Below are positions 1-7,716 of a stretch of DNA of 39,223 nt, piece by piece. The translations under genes and the position numbers were made by a program. The notes below the pieces were generated by a model that saw nothing but the letters and a program-made list of their open reading frames with translations, searched no databases and was not told the DNA's origin. Source of the stretch: Nitrospirota bacterium (GTDB lineage Bacteria; Nitrospirota; Nitrospiria; JACQBW01); assembly GCA_016194305.1 (NCBI GenBank), contig JACQBW010000003.1, positions 1 to 39,223 of the forward strand. Reading direction: 5' to 3'. Numbering within the stretch: the first letter of the stretch is position 1; each line of letters starts with the position of its first letter.

Positions 1-174
1 GACCATGTCATCGATTGCCCGGTAGCATTCTTCGGTGTTAAGTTCGTCTATCGCGCCAGCATCGCGTTCTCCTGCGGAGAGGTAACAATGGTCGCAACGA
101 AGATTGCAGCGTTTGGTGAGATTCCAGGCGATTAGGAAGGGTTTAAAATCTTCTTTGACGATTAATTCAGGCAT
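1..174 (-). CDS. Radical SAM protein, N-terminal part only (heme-biosynthesis NirJ/AhbC/AhbD-like)
   Basis: The first 58 codons of a minus-strand gene are present; the rest lies outside the window. The protein begins MPELIVKEDFKPFLIAWNLT and then shows the radical SAM cluster motif as CNLRCDHCYLSAG (C-x3-C-x2-C), which binds the [4Fe-4S] cluster that cleaves S-adenosylmethionine. A short FxPxxIxWNxTxxCNLxCxHCY entry followed by an acidic helix (ELNTEECYRAIDDM) is typical of the heme d1 / alternative-heme enzymes NirJ, AhbC and AhbD and of related SPASM proteins. Without the C-terminal half the substrate cannot be assigned. The start is the ATG at 172-174; upstream lies a palindromic element at 213-338 that separates it from the stress-protein gene. 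Confidence 0.75.
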   Translation of the reverse strand, partial: MPELIVKEDFKPFLIAWNLTKRCNLRCDHCYLSAGERDAGAIDELNTEECYRAIDDMV

Positions 175-212
175 CTATTTTACCATTGCATTATTAAGAT
201 ATATTGAATCAA

Positions 213-338
213 GGACAGGGAGGGATTATTACCTAAACTACTCCTGCTCCAAAGTTTACCCTCTATTTGTACTTCACTCTTGAATGGTAAACAAACTTTG
301 AAGAGGTCGCTGTTCAGGCAACAATCCCTCCCTGTTTA
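213..338 (+). repeat. Variable-arm / conserved-core palindromic element, copy 1
   Basis: Outer arms at about 215-238 and 313-336 are complementary over roughly 24 positions (left arm contains ACAGGGAGGGATT, right arm AATCCCTCCCTGT). Between them lies the core shared with four other copies in the window: CTCC-AAAGTTTACC, a ~24 nt apical loop, then GGTAAACAAACTTTG and AGAGGTCGCTGTTC. The inner stem here reads CAAAG/CTTTG where other copies have CGAAG/CTTCG, a paired change. It sits between two minus-strand genes, the radical SAM gene start and the stress-protein stop. Confidence 0.85.
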
Positions 339-363
339 GGAAGACCGAACTGAAATCGCTTCG

Positions 364-2400
364 TTATTGAGTAAGCGTTTCTCTTTTTTTGGCTTCGGCC
401 AGCTTATTCATGATGGCCTGCAATGCCTCCGGATTCTTCATGGATTCTTCCATCACCTTTTTCGCTTTTTCAATTCCATCATTGGCAACTTCGAGCGTGA
501 TGGTTTGCGTACCGATGGAAGTGGCATATTCCTCAATGGTGAGTTTCGTTGAATCCCTCATATAGCCCGCCGGAACCCGGTCCAGCCTCTGGACAGCCTC
601 CGCGTTCCAGTTAAATGCAGGTTGATTGTTTTGGACAGCTTCGGTTTTAATTCCCATAATCTCATCCTTCCAGTTATCTTTCTCTTCGGCATACTGAGCT
701 ATGACCTCAGCCGCAAAATCTGTGGTAATTGTTTTAATGCCCTGTTTTCTCGCTGATTTCTCAATGATCGCTTTCGCTCTTCTTCGCAGATAGCCGGACG
801 GCACCTGTCGCAGCCGTGCCTTTCCTTCAGAAGTCCATTCAATGGTTACATCATCGTAGGCAAGTTCGACTTCGATATTCCCTTCGACTCTGGCCGCTTC
901 CTGAATGATCGATTTGTCAATCATTCCGAATTTTACACCTTCGGCGGAACAGATCGGGCATTTTACCGGCTGATCCCCCTTGGCAATGTAGCCGCAGTCA
1001 TTGCACATATAATAGGGGAGGTCGCGCCGCTGGTCGTAGGTAAGAACCTCTCCTCCGCTTCCTGAGGAGACCGTCTTCCCCATGAGGCCAAGCATCTGCG
1101 ATCCGCCTCCCATGAGATCCTGTATGACTTCGTCGCTTCCCTGCATTTTATCCCGGTTTATTTTCTTTTCTTCAAGCGCTTCACCGAGCCGTTTCATGGC
1201 ATCGATAGAAGATTTTGGAAGGAGATGACCCATCGCGGAATCGACCACTTCGTTGGAGATAATCGTATGTCCTTTTTCGACCGCATATCGATAAATGGCC
1301 GTCTTAGCGACCCCTCTTGCAAAAACCGGCACTTTTTCCATCCTTCTCTTGGCTTCGTCGGTCCAGGCAATGGTATATTCGGCCATGGTGTCGATGGGTG
1401 GAACATAGGTTCTGTTCGAGATCAAAACATTGGAAGAGAGCATCCGGAGGAGGTTCTCGGAGTTGCTTCCGATATCCATCGTTTCATCGGAATGAACGCC
1501 AATTCTTCCCATGACAACCAGCCACGGTTTCTCTTTTCGGCAATATTGAATGATCCGTTCAAACGCTTTTCCGTCGAGGAGGGTCGTCTTGATCTTCATG
1601 CCTTCTTCTTCGGCGATTTGCTTTCCGATATCAAGATGGGCCTGATAAATCTTGGCCAGACCGGAATCGATGACTTCTTCATGGAGTTTTTCCTGCTCTT
1701 TAAACCGGAAGACTTTTCCAGCCTCTTCCGAGAGAACCCCAGCGATACTGTTGAAAGACGCATAGTGAAAATAGGGGTCAAAGGCGGCGAGGGCCTCCAC
1801 TTCCATGCCCAGGGCTTTGCCGATTGCAATGGCGCTTTTTAATCCGCCAAATGCCCGATGGCTTCCATCGAGACAAACAAAAATCTTTTTTGAAGTATCG
1901 ATCGGACCGAGATCCTTCACGATAAAAAGATCCGAATTCCGCGTTCTCCGTACCACCCTCTCCGTCACCCCGCCGATCAGACTTTCACGAACGGCTCCGA
2001 CACCGAGAGCACCCATGACGACCAGGTCATAATGGTTTTCGTTAATATCCTGGGCAAGAGCCTGAAAGTTTCGTCCTTCGAGCGATCGGGCCTCGAAGGA
2101 AAGATTGGCATTGCTGCACTTTCCTTTGATAATATCAAGATACGAGTCGGTAATAATTTCCAGGCCCCTCGTGATCAGGGAATCATGGATGCGTCTTTGT
2201 TTTTCCAGTTCTTTTTCGTCATGATATTCTTCCGGCAGACCTGCTTCCATCTGTTTAAAACGTTTGTCATGCATTTTCGCCGCATAAACATGGGACCCGA
2301 TAATGGTCCCGCCGAAGGCTTGGGCAAAAGTAACAGCAATATCGGCGGCCTTGTTGGAGTGATCTGAATTGTCTACCGCGACATAAATGGTCTTATACAT
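364..2400 (-). CDS. Tandem universal stress protein fused to PCP_red-like domains and a rubredoxin-like zinc ribbon
   Basis: A 678-residue cytoplasmic protein. Residues ~1-162 and ~168-340 are two UspA-type domains: the first starts YKTIYVAVDNSDHSNKA and carries the glycine-rich ATP-loop-like stretch VVMGALGVGAVRESLIGG; the second starts KKIFVCLDGS. After these come three related ~50-residue modules (around 345, 516 and 595) with the pattern W-x-x-E-x-x-x-R-[LM]-x-x-[VI]-P, resembling the PCP_red module at the C-terminus of dark-operative protochlorophyllide reductase subunit B. Between the first and second modules is a rubredoxin-like ribbon, CNDCGY...CPICSAEG. USPs are typically ~145 residues, so this is a large fusion. 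The start is the ATG at 2398-2400 with AGGGGG upstream. It follows the cytochrome c gene by 66 bp in the same direction. The domain calls are by eye; function beyond stress or redox sensing is unknown. Confidence 0.8.
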   Translation of the reverse strand: MYKTIYVAVDNSDHSNKAADIAVTFAQAFGGTIIGSHVYAAKMHDKRFKQMEAGLPEEYHDEKELEKQRRIHDSLITRGLEIITDSYLDIIKGKCSNANLSFEARSLEGRNFQALAQDINENHYDLVVMGALGVGAVRESLIGGVTERVVRRTRNSDLFIVKDLGPIDTSKKIFVCLDGSHRAFGGLKSAIAIGKALGMEVEALAAFDPYFHYASFNSIAGVLSEEAGKVFRFKEQEKLHEEVIDSGLAKIYQAHLDIGKQIAEEEGMKIKTTLLDGKAFERIIQYCRKEKPWLVVMGRIGVHSDETMDIGSNSENLLRMLSSNVLISNRTYVPPIDTMAEYTIAWTDEAKRRMEKVPVFARGVAKTAIYRYAVEKGHTIISNEVVDSAMGHLLPKSSIDAMKRLGEALEEKKINRDKMQGSDEVIQDLMGGGSQMLGLMGKTVSSGSGGEVLTYDQRRDLPYYMCNDCGYIAKGDQPVKCPICSAEGVKFGMIDKSIIQEAARVEGNIEVELAYDDVTIEWTSEGKARLRQVPSGYLRRRAKAIIEKSARKQGIKTITTDFAAEVIAQYAEEKDNWKDEIMGIKTEAVQNNQPAFNWNAEAVQRLDRVPAGYMRDSTKLTIEEYATSIGTQTITLEVANDGIEKAKKVMEESMKNPEALQAIMNKLAEAKKRETLTQ

Positions 2401-2466
2401 AAGCTTATCCCCCTTAAAAAAAGAAGGTTAAATTATACAATAACCTGTGAATAAATTACCACATCT

Positions 2467-2958
2467 TTATGGGCTGTTTGGCGGGAGAGATTTTTCAATT
2501 TCTTTTGGAATTGTTCTGATATATCGAATAACCATCCAGGTTTCCTCTTCAGTGATATAGGAAGGGGAATAGGAAAACATACCGGTTCCGGGGCTGCCGT
2601 TTTGAATGACCCAGAAAAGCTCTCCGTCCGTTCGAATTTCATGGAATCGGGGATTGGCAAAATTCCGGGGACGTGGATTTAGAGCCGACCCCGCCGGGCC
2701 GTCGCCTTTTCCTTCGCGCCCATGACAGGCAAAACAACCTCCCTTACCATGATAGATCTCGCTTCCTTTCGAGACAATTTCGGAACTGGCGGGAAACGGG
2801 TTCTTGACGAATTTTTTATCTTCCGGGGCCCTCGGTATTTCTATGTCCCGTTCTTTTCCGACGGTTTCCGCCTCTTTTGGTCCGATGGTCACAAAGAGGT
2901 ACAGGACGCCATTGATCAGGAGAAAAACGAGAAGAAGCTGAAAGATGGTTTTCTTCAT
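2467..2958 (-). CDS. Membrane-anchored class I cytochrome c
   Basis: A 163-residue protein with one uncleaved N-terminal membrane segment (residues ~5-25, FQLLLVFLLINGVLYLFV) followed by a periplasmic domain. The heme motif is CFACH (C-x2-CH) at about residue 75, followed by GREGKGDGPAG, the usual loop of small mono-heme cytochromes. A distal methionine candidate lies in GTGMFSYSP, typical of the sixth ligand in class I cytochromes. It is therefore an electron carrier on the outer face of the inner membrane. It shares direction with the downstream stress protein (66 bp gap). The 175 bp upstream is GC-rich and full of inverted repeats. The electron partner is not identifiable from this window. 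Confidence 0.85.
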   Translation of the reverse strand: MKKTIFQLLLVFLLINGVLYLFVTIGPKEAETVGKERDIEIPRAPEDKKFVKNPFPASSEIVSKGSEIYHGKGGCFACHGREGKGDGPAGSALNPRPRNFANPRFHEIRTDGELFWVIQNGSPGTGMFSYSPSYITEEETWMVIRYIRTIPKEIEKSLPPNSP

Positions 2959-2974
2959 ATTTTACATGGAACTC

Positions 2975-3115
2975 GCGTCGGTCCAGGGTGCGCACTGACT
3001 CGCACCCGCGCACAAGCTTATTGACACTTGTTCGTGCCAACGCGCGCCCCCTACACTGGCAGAGCCAGATGGAGCCTCCCCCTCTCACTCGCTTCCGCTC
3101 GTAGGGGGTGAAGTT
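2975..3115. other. GC-rich intergenic block with several hairpins
   Basis: This ~140 bp stretch upstream of the cytochrome c gene is visibly richer in GC than its surroundings and contains successive inverted repeats. GGGTGCG (2986-2992) pairs with CGCACCC (3001-3007), and CCCCCTAC (3047-3054) pairs with GTAGGGGG (3101-3108) around a 46 nt interior. It could be a structured leader for the cytochrome gene or another intergenic palindrome. No convincing promoter or reading frame was found in it. Confidence 0.4.
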
Positions 3116-3133
3116 TCCTCTCATATGGGTTGG

Positions 3134-3517
3134 TTATCTAATATCTTCCTTGATCATCGTTTTCCAGATGAAGGGGCCCGATGTTTCATAATTCTTGGTC
3201 GACATGAAATTGGTTTTATGGTAGAAATTAATCTTGAATTTTCCCCCACCGTACTTTTTCTGAAGGTATTCCTGAACCATCATCACACCGGTCAATTCAG
3301 GGGCCGGATAGGTGTCGAGATGGTGAAATTGTACAATCATTCCCGTTTTTTCCTGCCCCAGGACTTTGATGATACATTCGGGCAGGATGGAGAGAAAAGT
3401 CGATTTCATCTCTTCAATGGTCGGCTCTCCTTTCACTGCGGCATGAGAAAACTTCTTGATATGTTCCTTGTAGAGGTTCCAGACAATGCTTTTGAAAAGC
3501 GTTTCCTGATCTGTCAT
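3134..3517 (-). CDS. Conserved-looking small protein of unknown function (Na-translocating-cyclase-like fold not excluded)
   Basis: A 127-residue soluble protein that I do not recognise. It starts MTDQETLFKSIVWNLYKEHI and includes PECIIKVLGQEKTGMIVQFHHLD and a Tyr/Lys-rich C-terminal half with a positively charged patch (QKKYGGGKFKINFYHKTNF). There is no signal peptide, membrane segment or cysteine cluster of note. Its ATG overlaps the stop codon of the upstream zinc-ribbon gene (positions 3514-3517, ATGA), so the two are translationally coupled and probably work together. The reading is supported by this coupling and by the lack of a better frame in the interval. Any fold assignment would be a guess. 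Confidence 0.6.
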   Translation of the reverse strand: MTDQETLFKSIVWNLYKEHIKKFSHAAVKGEPTIEEMKSTFLSILPECIIKVLGQEKTGMIVQFHHLDTYPAPELTGVMMVQEYLQKKYGGGKFKINFYHKTNFMSTKNYETSGPFIWKTMIKEDIR

Positions 3518-3828
3518 TCCCGTTTCAATCCGTCTATGCGGTCAATGGCCATATCTTTTCTGCATTTAGGGCATTTCACAAAAACGAGGTTATCATGAAG
3601 GCCAATACTATAATGGTGGGTTAAAAGGTCAAACTCCGTCTGGCAGTCGACACAGGTCGTAAAGGTCCTCCGGTATAGTTTGCTCAATTGAAGCTGGAGA
3701 CTGACGATCATTTCAGTTGATTTCTGGAGCGCCTCTTTCAGAAGGCGGGATTCTTCAGCATTTTCTGACACCCGTATTTCCAAGACGCGGATTTTATCGG
3801 AGGCATTTTCAAATTCTTGCAAATTCAA
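3514..3828 (-). CDS. Small coiled-coil protein with a C-terminal zinc ribbon
   Basis: A 104-residue protein. Residues ~5-50 form a heptad-like helix (ENASDKIRVLEIRVSENAEE, then a run ending LQLQLSKLY), and the C-terminal half carries two CxxC pairs, CVDC (about residue 59) and CPKC (about 88), a likely zinc ribbon. The start chosen is TTG at 3826-3828, preceded by AAGGA about 8 nt upstream; no in-frame ATG fits. A strong minus-strand promoter at 3861-3889 lies directly upstream. It heads a two-gene unit with the overlapping 127-residue gene. A regulatory or adaptor role is possible, but nothing in the sequence fixes one. Confidence 0.6.
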   Translation of the reverse strand: MNLQEFENASDKIRVLEIRVSENAEESRLLKEALQKSTEMIVSLQLQLSKLYRRTFTTCVDCQTEFDLLTHHYSIGLHDNLVFVKCPKCRKDMAIDRIDGLKRE

Positions 3829-3860
3829 TCCCTTTCCTTGATCCTGAACGATAGGAAAAA

Positions 3861-3889
3861 ATTATACCTTTTTTGAAAATGGGGGGCAA
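3861..3889 (-). promoter_or_regulatory. Sigma-70-type promoter for the zinc-ribbon gene pair
   Basis: On the minus strand, -35 TTGCCC (3889-3884), a 17 nt spacer and a perfect -10 TATAAT (3866-3861), located just upstream of the TTG start at 3828. Its orientation is opposite to the typA promoter. Confidence 0.65.
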
Positions 3890-3916
3890 TTGGAATTTTT
3901 CAAAATAGTTTTTACT

Positions 3917-3945
3917 TTGACAGAAGACATTTTCCATGATATAAA
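3917..3945 (+). promoter_or_regulatory. Sigma-70-type promoter for typA
   Basis: Perfect -35 TTGACA (3917-3922), a 17 nt spacer and -10 TATAAA (3940-3945). The predicted start of transcription near 3952 leaves a leader of about 78 nt before typA. That leader contains the terminator-like hairpin at 3969-3992. Confidence 0.75.
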
Positions 3946-3968
3946 TTAAAGGTTTTCTGGATTTATAG

Positions 3969-3992
3969 AACCCCGATAACGGGGTTTTTTTA
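3969..3992 (+). terminator. Intrinsic terminator / attenuator in the typA leader
   Basis: AACCCCGATAACGGGGTT followed by a T run: a 5-7 bp GC stem with a 4 nt loop and about seven T. It lies between the typA promoter and the typA start, so it would stop the transcript at roughly 40 nt unless antitermination occurs. The minus-strand side lacks a T tract, so it acts only in the typA direction. Confidence 0.7.
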
Positions 3993-4029
3993 TTGGTTTC
4001 AAGAAATTCAATAGTGAAAAGGAAAGTTC

Positions 4030-5868
4030 ATGGAAATGGAAACGGTGATTCGTACCAAAGTCAGAGAAGATCTTCGGAATATTGCCATTATTGCCCATGT
4101 CGATCATGGAAAAACGACCCTGGTTGACAAGATGCTCCGTCAAAGCGGGGCATTCCGGACCAATGAAGCGGTAGTAGAAAGGGTCATGGATTCGAATGAT
4201 CTGGAAAAGGAGCGCGGCATCACCATTCTGGCAAAAAATACTTCGGTGAGGTACAAGAATTTTAAAATCAATATTGTCGATACGCCCGGACACGCTGATT
4301 TCAGCGGTGAGGTGGAACGGATTTTGAAAATGGTCGATGGGGTATTGCTTCTGGTCGATGCATTTGAAGGGCCGATGCCACAGACGAAATTTGTCTTGAA
4401 GAAATCACTGGAGCTTGATTTGAAACCGATTGTGGTGATCAACAAGATTGACCGGAACGATGCCCGTGCGAACGAGGTGCTGGATGAAATCTTCGATCTC
4501 TTTGTCGAACTGGAAGCCAACGACGATCAGCTCGATTTTCCGGTGGTTTATGCCTCGGCAAAAGCAGGGGTTGCCAAACTCAGTATGGAATCGGAAGCGA
4601 AAGACCTTCAGCCCCTTTTTGAAACGATATTGAGCAAAATCTCCCCTCCGCCGGGAGATGACGAAGCTCCTCTCCAGATGCTGGTGAATACGATGGAGTA
4701 CGATTCCTTTCTGGGGCGATTGGCCATCGGAAGAATTTTCAGGGGAAAGATCAAAACGGGAGAAATCGTGAATTTGATCCATAAAGATGGAACGATGGAA
4801 AGTGGAAAGGTGGCCCGTCTGCTCGGATATGAAGGTTTAAAGAAAGTCGAGATTAAAGATGCCAAAGCGGGTGACATTCTCTGCGTGGCGGGTTTTGACG
4901 AGGTCAATATCGGAGAGACCATTGCCGATTTGATTCAACCGCATGCCCTCCCTCCGCTCTCGATCGGTGAACCGACGATCTCGATGTATTTTATGGTCAA
5001 CAACTCTCCTTTTGCCGGCCTCGAGGGAAAATTTGTGACCTCCCGGAATCTTCGCGATCGGTTGTTTAAAGAACTTCGGTCCAATGTCGCGTTGAAAGTG
5101 GAAGAGACCGACGATACGGACGCCTTTAAAGTTTCGGGAAGGGGAGAACTTCATCTCTCCATATTAATTGAGACGATGCGTCGTGAAGGATTTGAACTCG
5201 CGGTTTCCCGTCCTGAAGTCATATATAAGATGATCGGTAATGAACGATTCGAACCGATGGAAAAAATGATGATCGATGTCGAAGAAGCGTATATGGGCAT
5301 CGTCATGGAGAAAATGGGTCTTCGAAAAGCAGAATTGAAGAATATGATTAACAGCGGTACCGGACATGTCCGACTTGAGTTTGAAATTCCGGCCAGATGT
5401 CTTTTCGGATACCGGACGGAGTTTTTGACAGATACTAAAGGAACGGGCATTCTCAATCATCATTTTCATGACTATGCACCCTATAAAGGGGATTTTGGGG
5501 GACGGATCAAGGGGGTTCTAATTTCGATGGAACAGGGAGAAGCGGTTACCTATGCCATGAATCATACCCAGGATCGAGGCGTTCTCTTTATCGACCCGCA
5601 GGTCATGGTCTATGAGGGAATGATTGTGGGCGAGAATTCACGAAACAACGATATGGTTGTCAATGTCTGCAAGAAAAAGCATTTGACGAATATTCGATCC
5701 TCCACCGCGGAAGATGCGATCGTCCTGACCCCTCCTCGCAAATTAAGTCTTGAACAGGCGATTGAATTTATCGCAGATGATGAGCTGGTGGAGGTCACGC
5801 CCAAGAGTATTCGGCTCCGCAAGCGCCATCTCAGCGAAAACGAGCGAAAACGCCTGACCAAAAAATAA
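4030..5868 (+). CDS. typA: Ribosome-associated translational GTPase TypA/BipA
   Basis: A 612-residue protein, the family's usual length. The GTPase domain shows G1 AHVDHGKTTLVDK, the switch I/G2 region RGITILAKNTSV, G3 DTPGHADF and G4 NKID, followed by an EF-Tu-like beta barrel (domain II), two EF-G-like alpha/beta domains and the BipA-specific C-terminal domain containing the stretch MNHTQDRGVLFIDPQ. TypA binds the 70S ribosome with GTP and helps assembly and growth at low temperature or under stress. The ATG at 4030 is followed at the third codon by another Met (MEME); an A/G-rich AAAAGGAAAG lies upstream. The gene is monocistronic, driven by the promoter at 3917-3945 and ending in a long palindrome at 5871-5988 shared with the converging HD-GYP gene. 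Confidence 0.97.
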   Translation: MEMETVIRTKVREDLRNIAIIAHVDHGKTTLVDKMLRQSGAFRTNEAVVERVMDSNDLEKERGITILAKNTSVRYKNFKINIVDTPGHADFSGEVERILKMVDGVLLLVDAFEGPMPQTKFVLKKSLELDLKPIVVINKIDRNDARANEVLDEIFDLFVELEANDDQLDFPVVYASAKAGVAKLSMESEAKDLQPLFETILSKISPPPGDDEAPLQMLVNTMEYDSFLGRLAIGRIFRGKIKTGEIVNLIHKDGTMESGKVARLLGYEGLKKVEIKDAKAGDILCVAGFDEVNIGETIADLIQPHALPPLSIGEPTISMYFMVNNSPFAGLEGKFVTSRNLRDRLFKELRSNVALKVEETDDTDAFKVSGRGELHLSILIETMRREGFELAVSRPEVIYKMIGNERFEPMEKMMIDVEEAYMGIVMEKMGLRKAELKNMINSGTGHVRLEFEIPARCLFGYRTEFLTDTKGTGILNHHFHDYAPYKGDFGGRIKGVLISMEQGEAVTYAMNHTQDRGVLFIDPQVMVYEGMIVGENSRNNDMVVNVCKKKHLTNIRSSTAEDAIVLTPPRKLSLEQAIEFIADDELVEVTPKSIRLRKRHLSENERKRLTKK

Positions 5869-5870
5869 TT

Positions 5871-5988
5871 GGTCGTTGAAAAAGTCCATCAGCTGCGTTC
5901 TCGAATCTCGGCTTCGTCAACGTACCTGTCTGGTACGCCTCCCTCTCCTCGATTCTGCGGCCTTTCTTATGGCACTTTTTGAACAACC
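5871..5988. repeat. Long intergenic palindrome between converging genes (second repeat type)
   Basis: A ~118 bp hairpin-forming element fills the gap between typA and the converging HD-GYP gene. The outer arms GGTCGTTGAAAAAGTCCAT and the complement of ATGGCACTTTTTGAACAACC pair imperfectly over about 20 bp, and pairing continues inward through CTCGAATC/GATTCT-like segments. A small inner hairpin, CGTACC-tgtct-GGTACG, lies at 5921-5937. The core is unrelated to the five-copy family at 213, 15331 and 19280-20842. It could serve as a bidirectional terminator. From memory, repeats with this kind of core occur in other genomes, but I cannot confirm that here. Confidence 0.7.
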
Positions 5989-5991
5989 TGG

Positions 5992-7683
5992 TCATTTTCT
6001 GCTGGAAAGAGGAAGTGTGACGGGGACCAGCTGGTATTGTCCTGAACCGTTGGCCACCTCTTCAGGACGGGGAACGGTGAGGGTCAATAATTCATCGTTT
6101 TTGATCACCATTCCCATAAAAAGGTCAATCAGCTCGGGATCAAGCTGGGTTCCCCGGCATTCCTTCAATATCTTGATCACCATTTCCGGTTCTTTGGCCT
6201 TCTGGTACAAGCGATTCGTCGTAATTGCGTCATAAGTATCACATACCGCAATAATCCTCGAATAAAGGTGAATCTCCCTGCCCTTGACTTTGTCCGGATA
6301 TCCTTCGCCATCCCATCTTTCATGATGGTGGCGTACATAGTGCGCCAGATGTCTAAGGGATTGAATCTGGTGGATCAGCCCCTCTCCCTTTTCAGAGTGG
6401 GTTTTCATGATTCTCCACTCTTCCGGTTCTAGCTTTTTAGTCGAGAGGAGAATGTGGTCCGGAACGCCGATTTTCCCGACATCATGAAGCGCCGCGGCAT
6501 ATTTCAGCTGTTCAACCTGTTCTTCTTCAAGCTGTAGATTCTTGGCGATCATTCCTGCATAAATCGAAAGTCGCTGGGCATGGCCTCCCGTGTAAACATC
6601 CTTGCTCTCCAGAGAACCTGCAAATGCCATGATCGTGTCAAGGTTAGCCGCTTTCAATTCAAGGCTTTTGACCTGAATTTGCTCAAATAACCTGGCGTTT
6701 TCAATTGCAGTGGCTGCTTCAGAGGCAAACACTGTCAAAATATTGAGATCCTGGCGCGTATAATTCCGGTTCCCGGAACAATTAGAGATATTCAGAACTC
6801 CGATGATCCGGTTTCTGATTTTCAGCGGAACTGTAATCGCAGAGTTTGCATTGGGTATCGTCCCAAGTATTTTGCCATCGGGCGCCGTCAGCGTCGGAGT
6901 AGTCAGAAGAAGAGGCTGTCCCTGCAGGGCAACCCATCCGGCGATTCCTTCACCCACTGCGGTTCGTGTTGTAAGAATCACCTCCTGTGATAGGCCTCTC
7001 GCATCCTGGATGGTCAGCATTTCTCCCGATTTGTCAAGAAGCATGATGGAACATTTCTCGGCGCCGAGGAGTTTGACCAGGGCGTCTAAAATAGTCTGAT
7101 AGACCTCCCGGAGATTCAGAGTGGTGCTGATGACTTCGGAAATTTCCCGGATGGCTTCAACCGTTTTTTTATAACGTCTGTTTTCCTGATCGACCAGAAG
7201 GCCGTAAAAAATGACAGCGACCAGCAAGAACGGGATCGGCAGCAGGTCTCCCGGATCAGATAGAAAGTGGCTTAAGCCAGTCTCTTTGACCTGAAAGAGA
7301 ACATACATGCCGATGAGCAAAAAGCCGTTGGCCACAATCCCTTTTAGACCCTGGCCAAAAGTGGTCATCAGAATAATCAAAAAATAGAAAAACATAAGAT
7401 AGGAGGAGACATTTTGAAGCAAAAAGATCCCGCTGGAAACCATTGCGGTATCGACAATGATCAAGACAAGATCAAATTTCCGAAGCTCAAAGACTTTCCT
7501 GGGAAGAAAAATCAGGATGACATTGGAGGCAATGTAGAAGAGAACCAATAGGTCGAAAACAAGTTGAGACGAGTTTCCTGCGGAACCTGCCTTTTTTTGA
7601 AATATCAGGAGATAGGATAGGGCAATGATTAGCAACCAGCGGAGCGTAATAACGGTATTACGCTTGTTTTCAAAAAGATCCAT
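5992..7683 (-). CDS. Membrane-bound GAF / HD-GYP c-di-GMP phosphodiesterase
   Basis: A 563-residue protein. Residues 1-~170 contain about five or six hydrophobic helices (for example VTLRWLLIIALSYLLIF and SYLMFFYFLIILMTTF). A GAF domain spans ~195-335 (MLLDKSGEMLTIQDARGL...). A complete HD-GYP domain follows from ~355, with HDVGKIGVPD, HHERWDGEGYP and RIIAVCDTYDAIT. HD-GYP proteins hydrolyse c-di-GMP to GMP, and the conserved metal-binding His/Asp and GYP residues are all present, so it should be active. The start ATG at 7683 has a strong AAAGGAGG upstream. It is the last gene of a minus-strand unit after the TonB receptor, with a 33 bp gap, which suggests the enzyme responds to or controls surface behaviour linked to that uptake system. 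Confidence 0.9.
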   Translation of the reverse strand: MDLFENKRNTVITLRWLLIIALSYLLIFQKKAGSAGNSSQLVFDLLVLFYIASNVILIFLPRKVFELRKFDLVLIIVDTAMVSSGIFLLQNVSSYLMFFYFLIILMTTFGQGLKGIVANGFLLIGMYVLFQVKETGLSHFLSDPGDLLPIPFLLVAVIFYGLLVDQENRRYKKTVEAIREISEVISTTLNLREVYQTILDALVKLLGAEKCSIMLLDKSGEMLTIQDARGLSQEVILTTRTAVGEGIAGWVALQGQPLLLTTPTLTAPDGKILGTIPNANSAITVPLKIRNRIIGVLNISNCSGNRNYTRQDLNILTVFASEAATAIENARLFEQIQVKSLELKAANLDTIMAFAGSLESKDVYTGGHAQRLSIYAGMIAKNLQLEEEQVEQLKYAAALHDVGKIGVPDHILLSTKKLEPEEWRIMKTHSEKGEGLIHQIQSLRHLAHYVRHHHERWDGEGYPDKVKGREIHLYSRIIAVCDTYDAITTNRLYQKAKEPEMVIKILKECRGTQLDPELIDLFMGMVIKNDELLTLTVPRPEEVANGSGQYQLVPVTLPLSSRK

Positions 7684-7716
7684 TCGAAATCCTCCTTTAA
7701 ATGGAATGGCTAACGG

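Noticed and set aside
1225-1842. 205-codon plus-strand open frame opposite the stress-protein gene
   Set aside because: It lies entirely antisense to a well-supported multi-domain protein, has no ribosome site or recognisable domain, and is explained by codon bias of the true gene.
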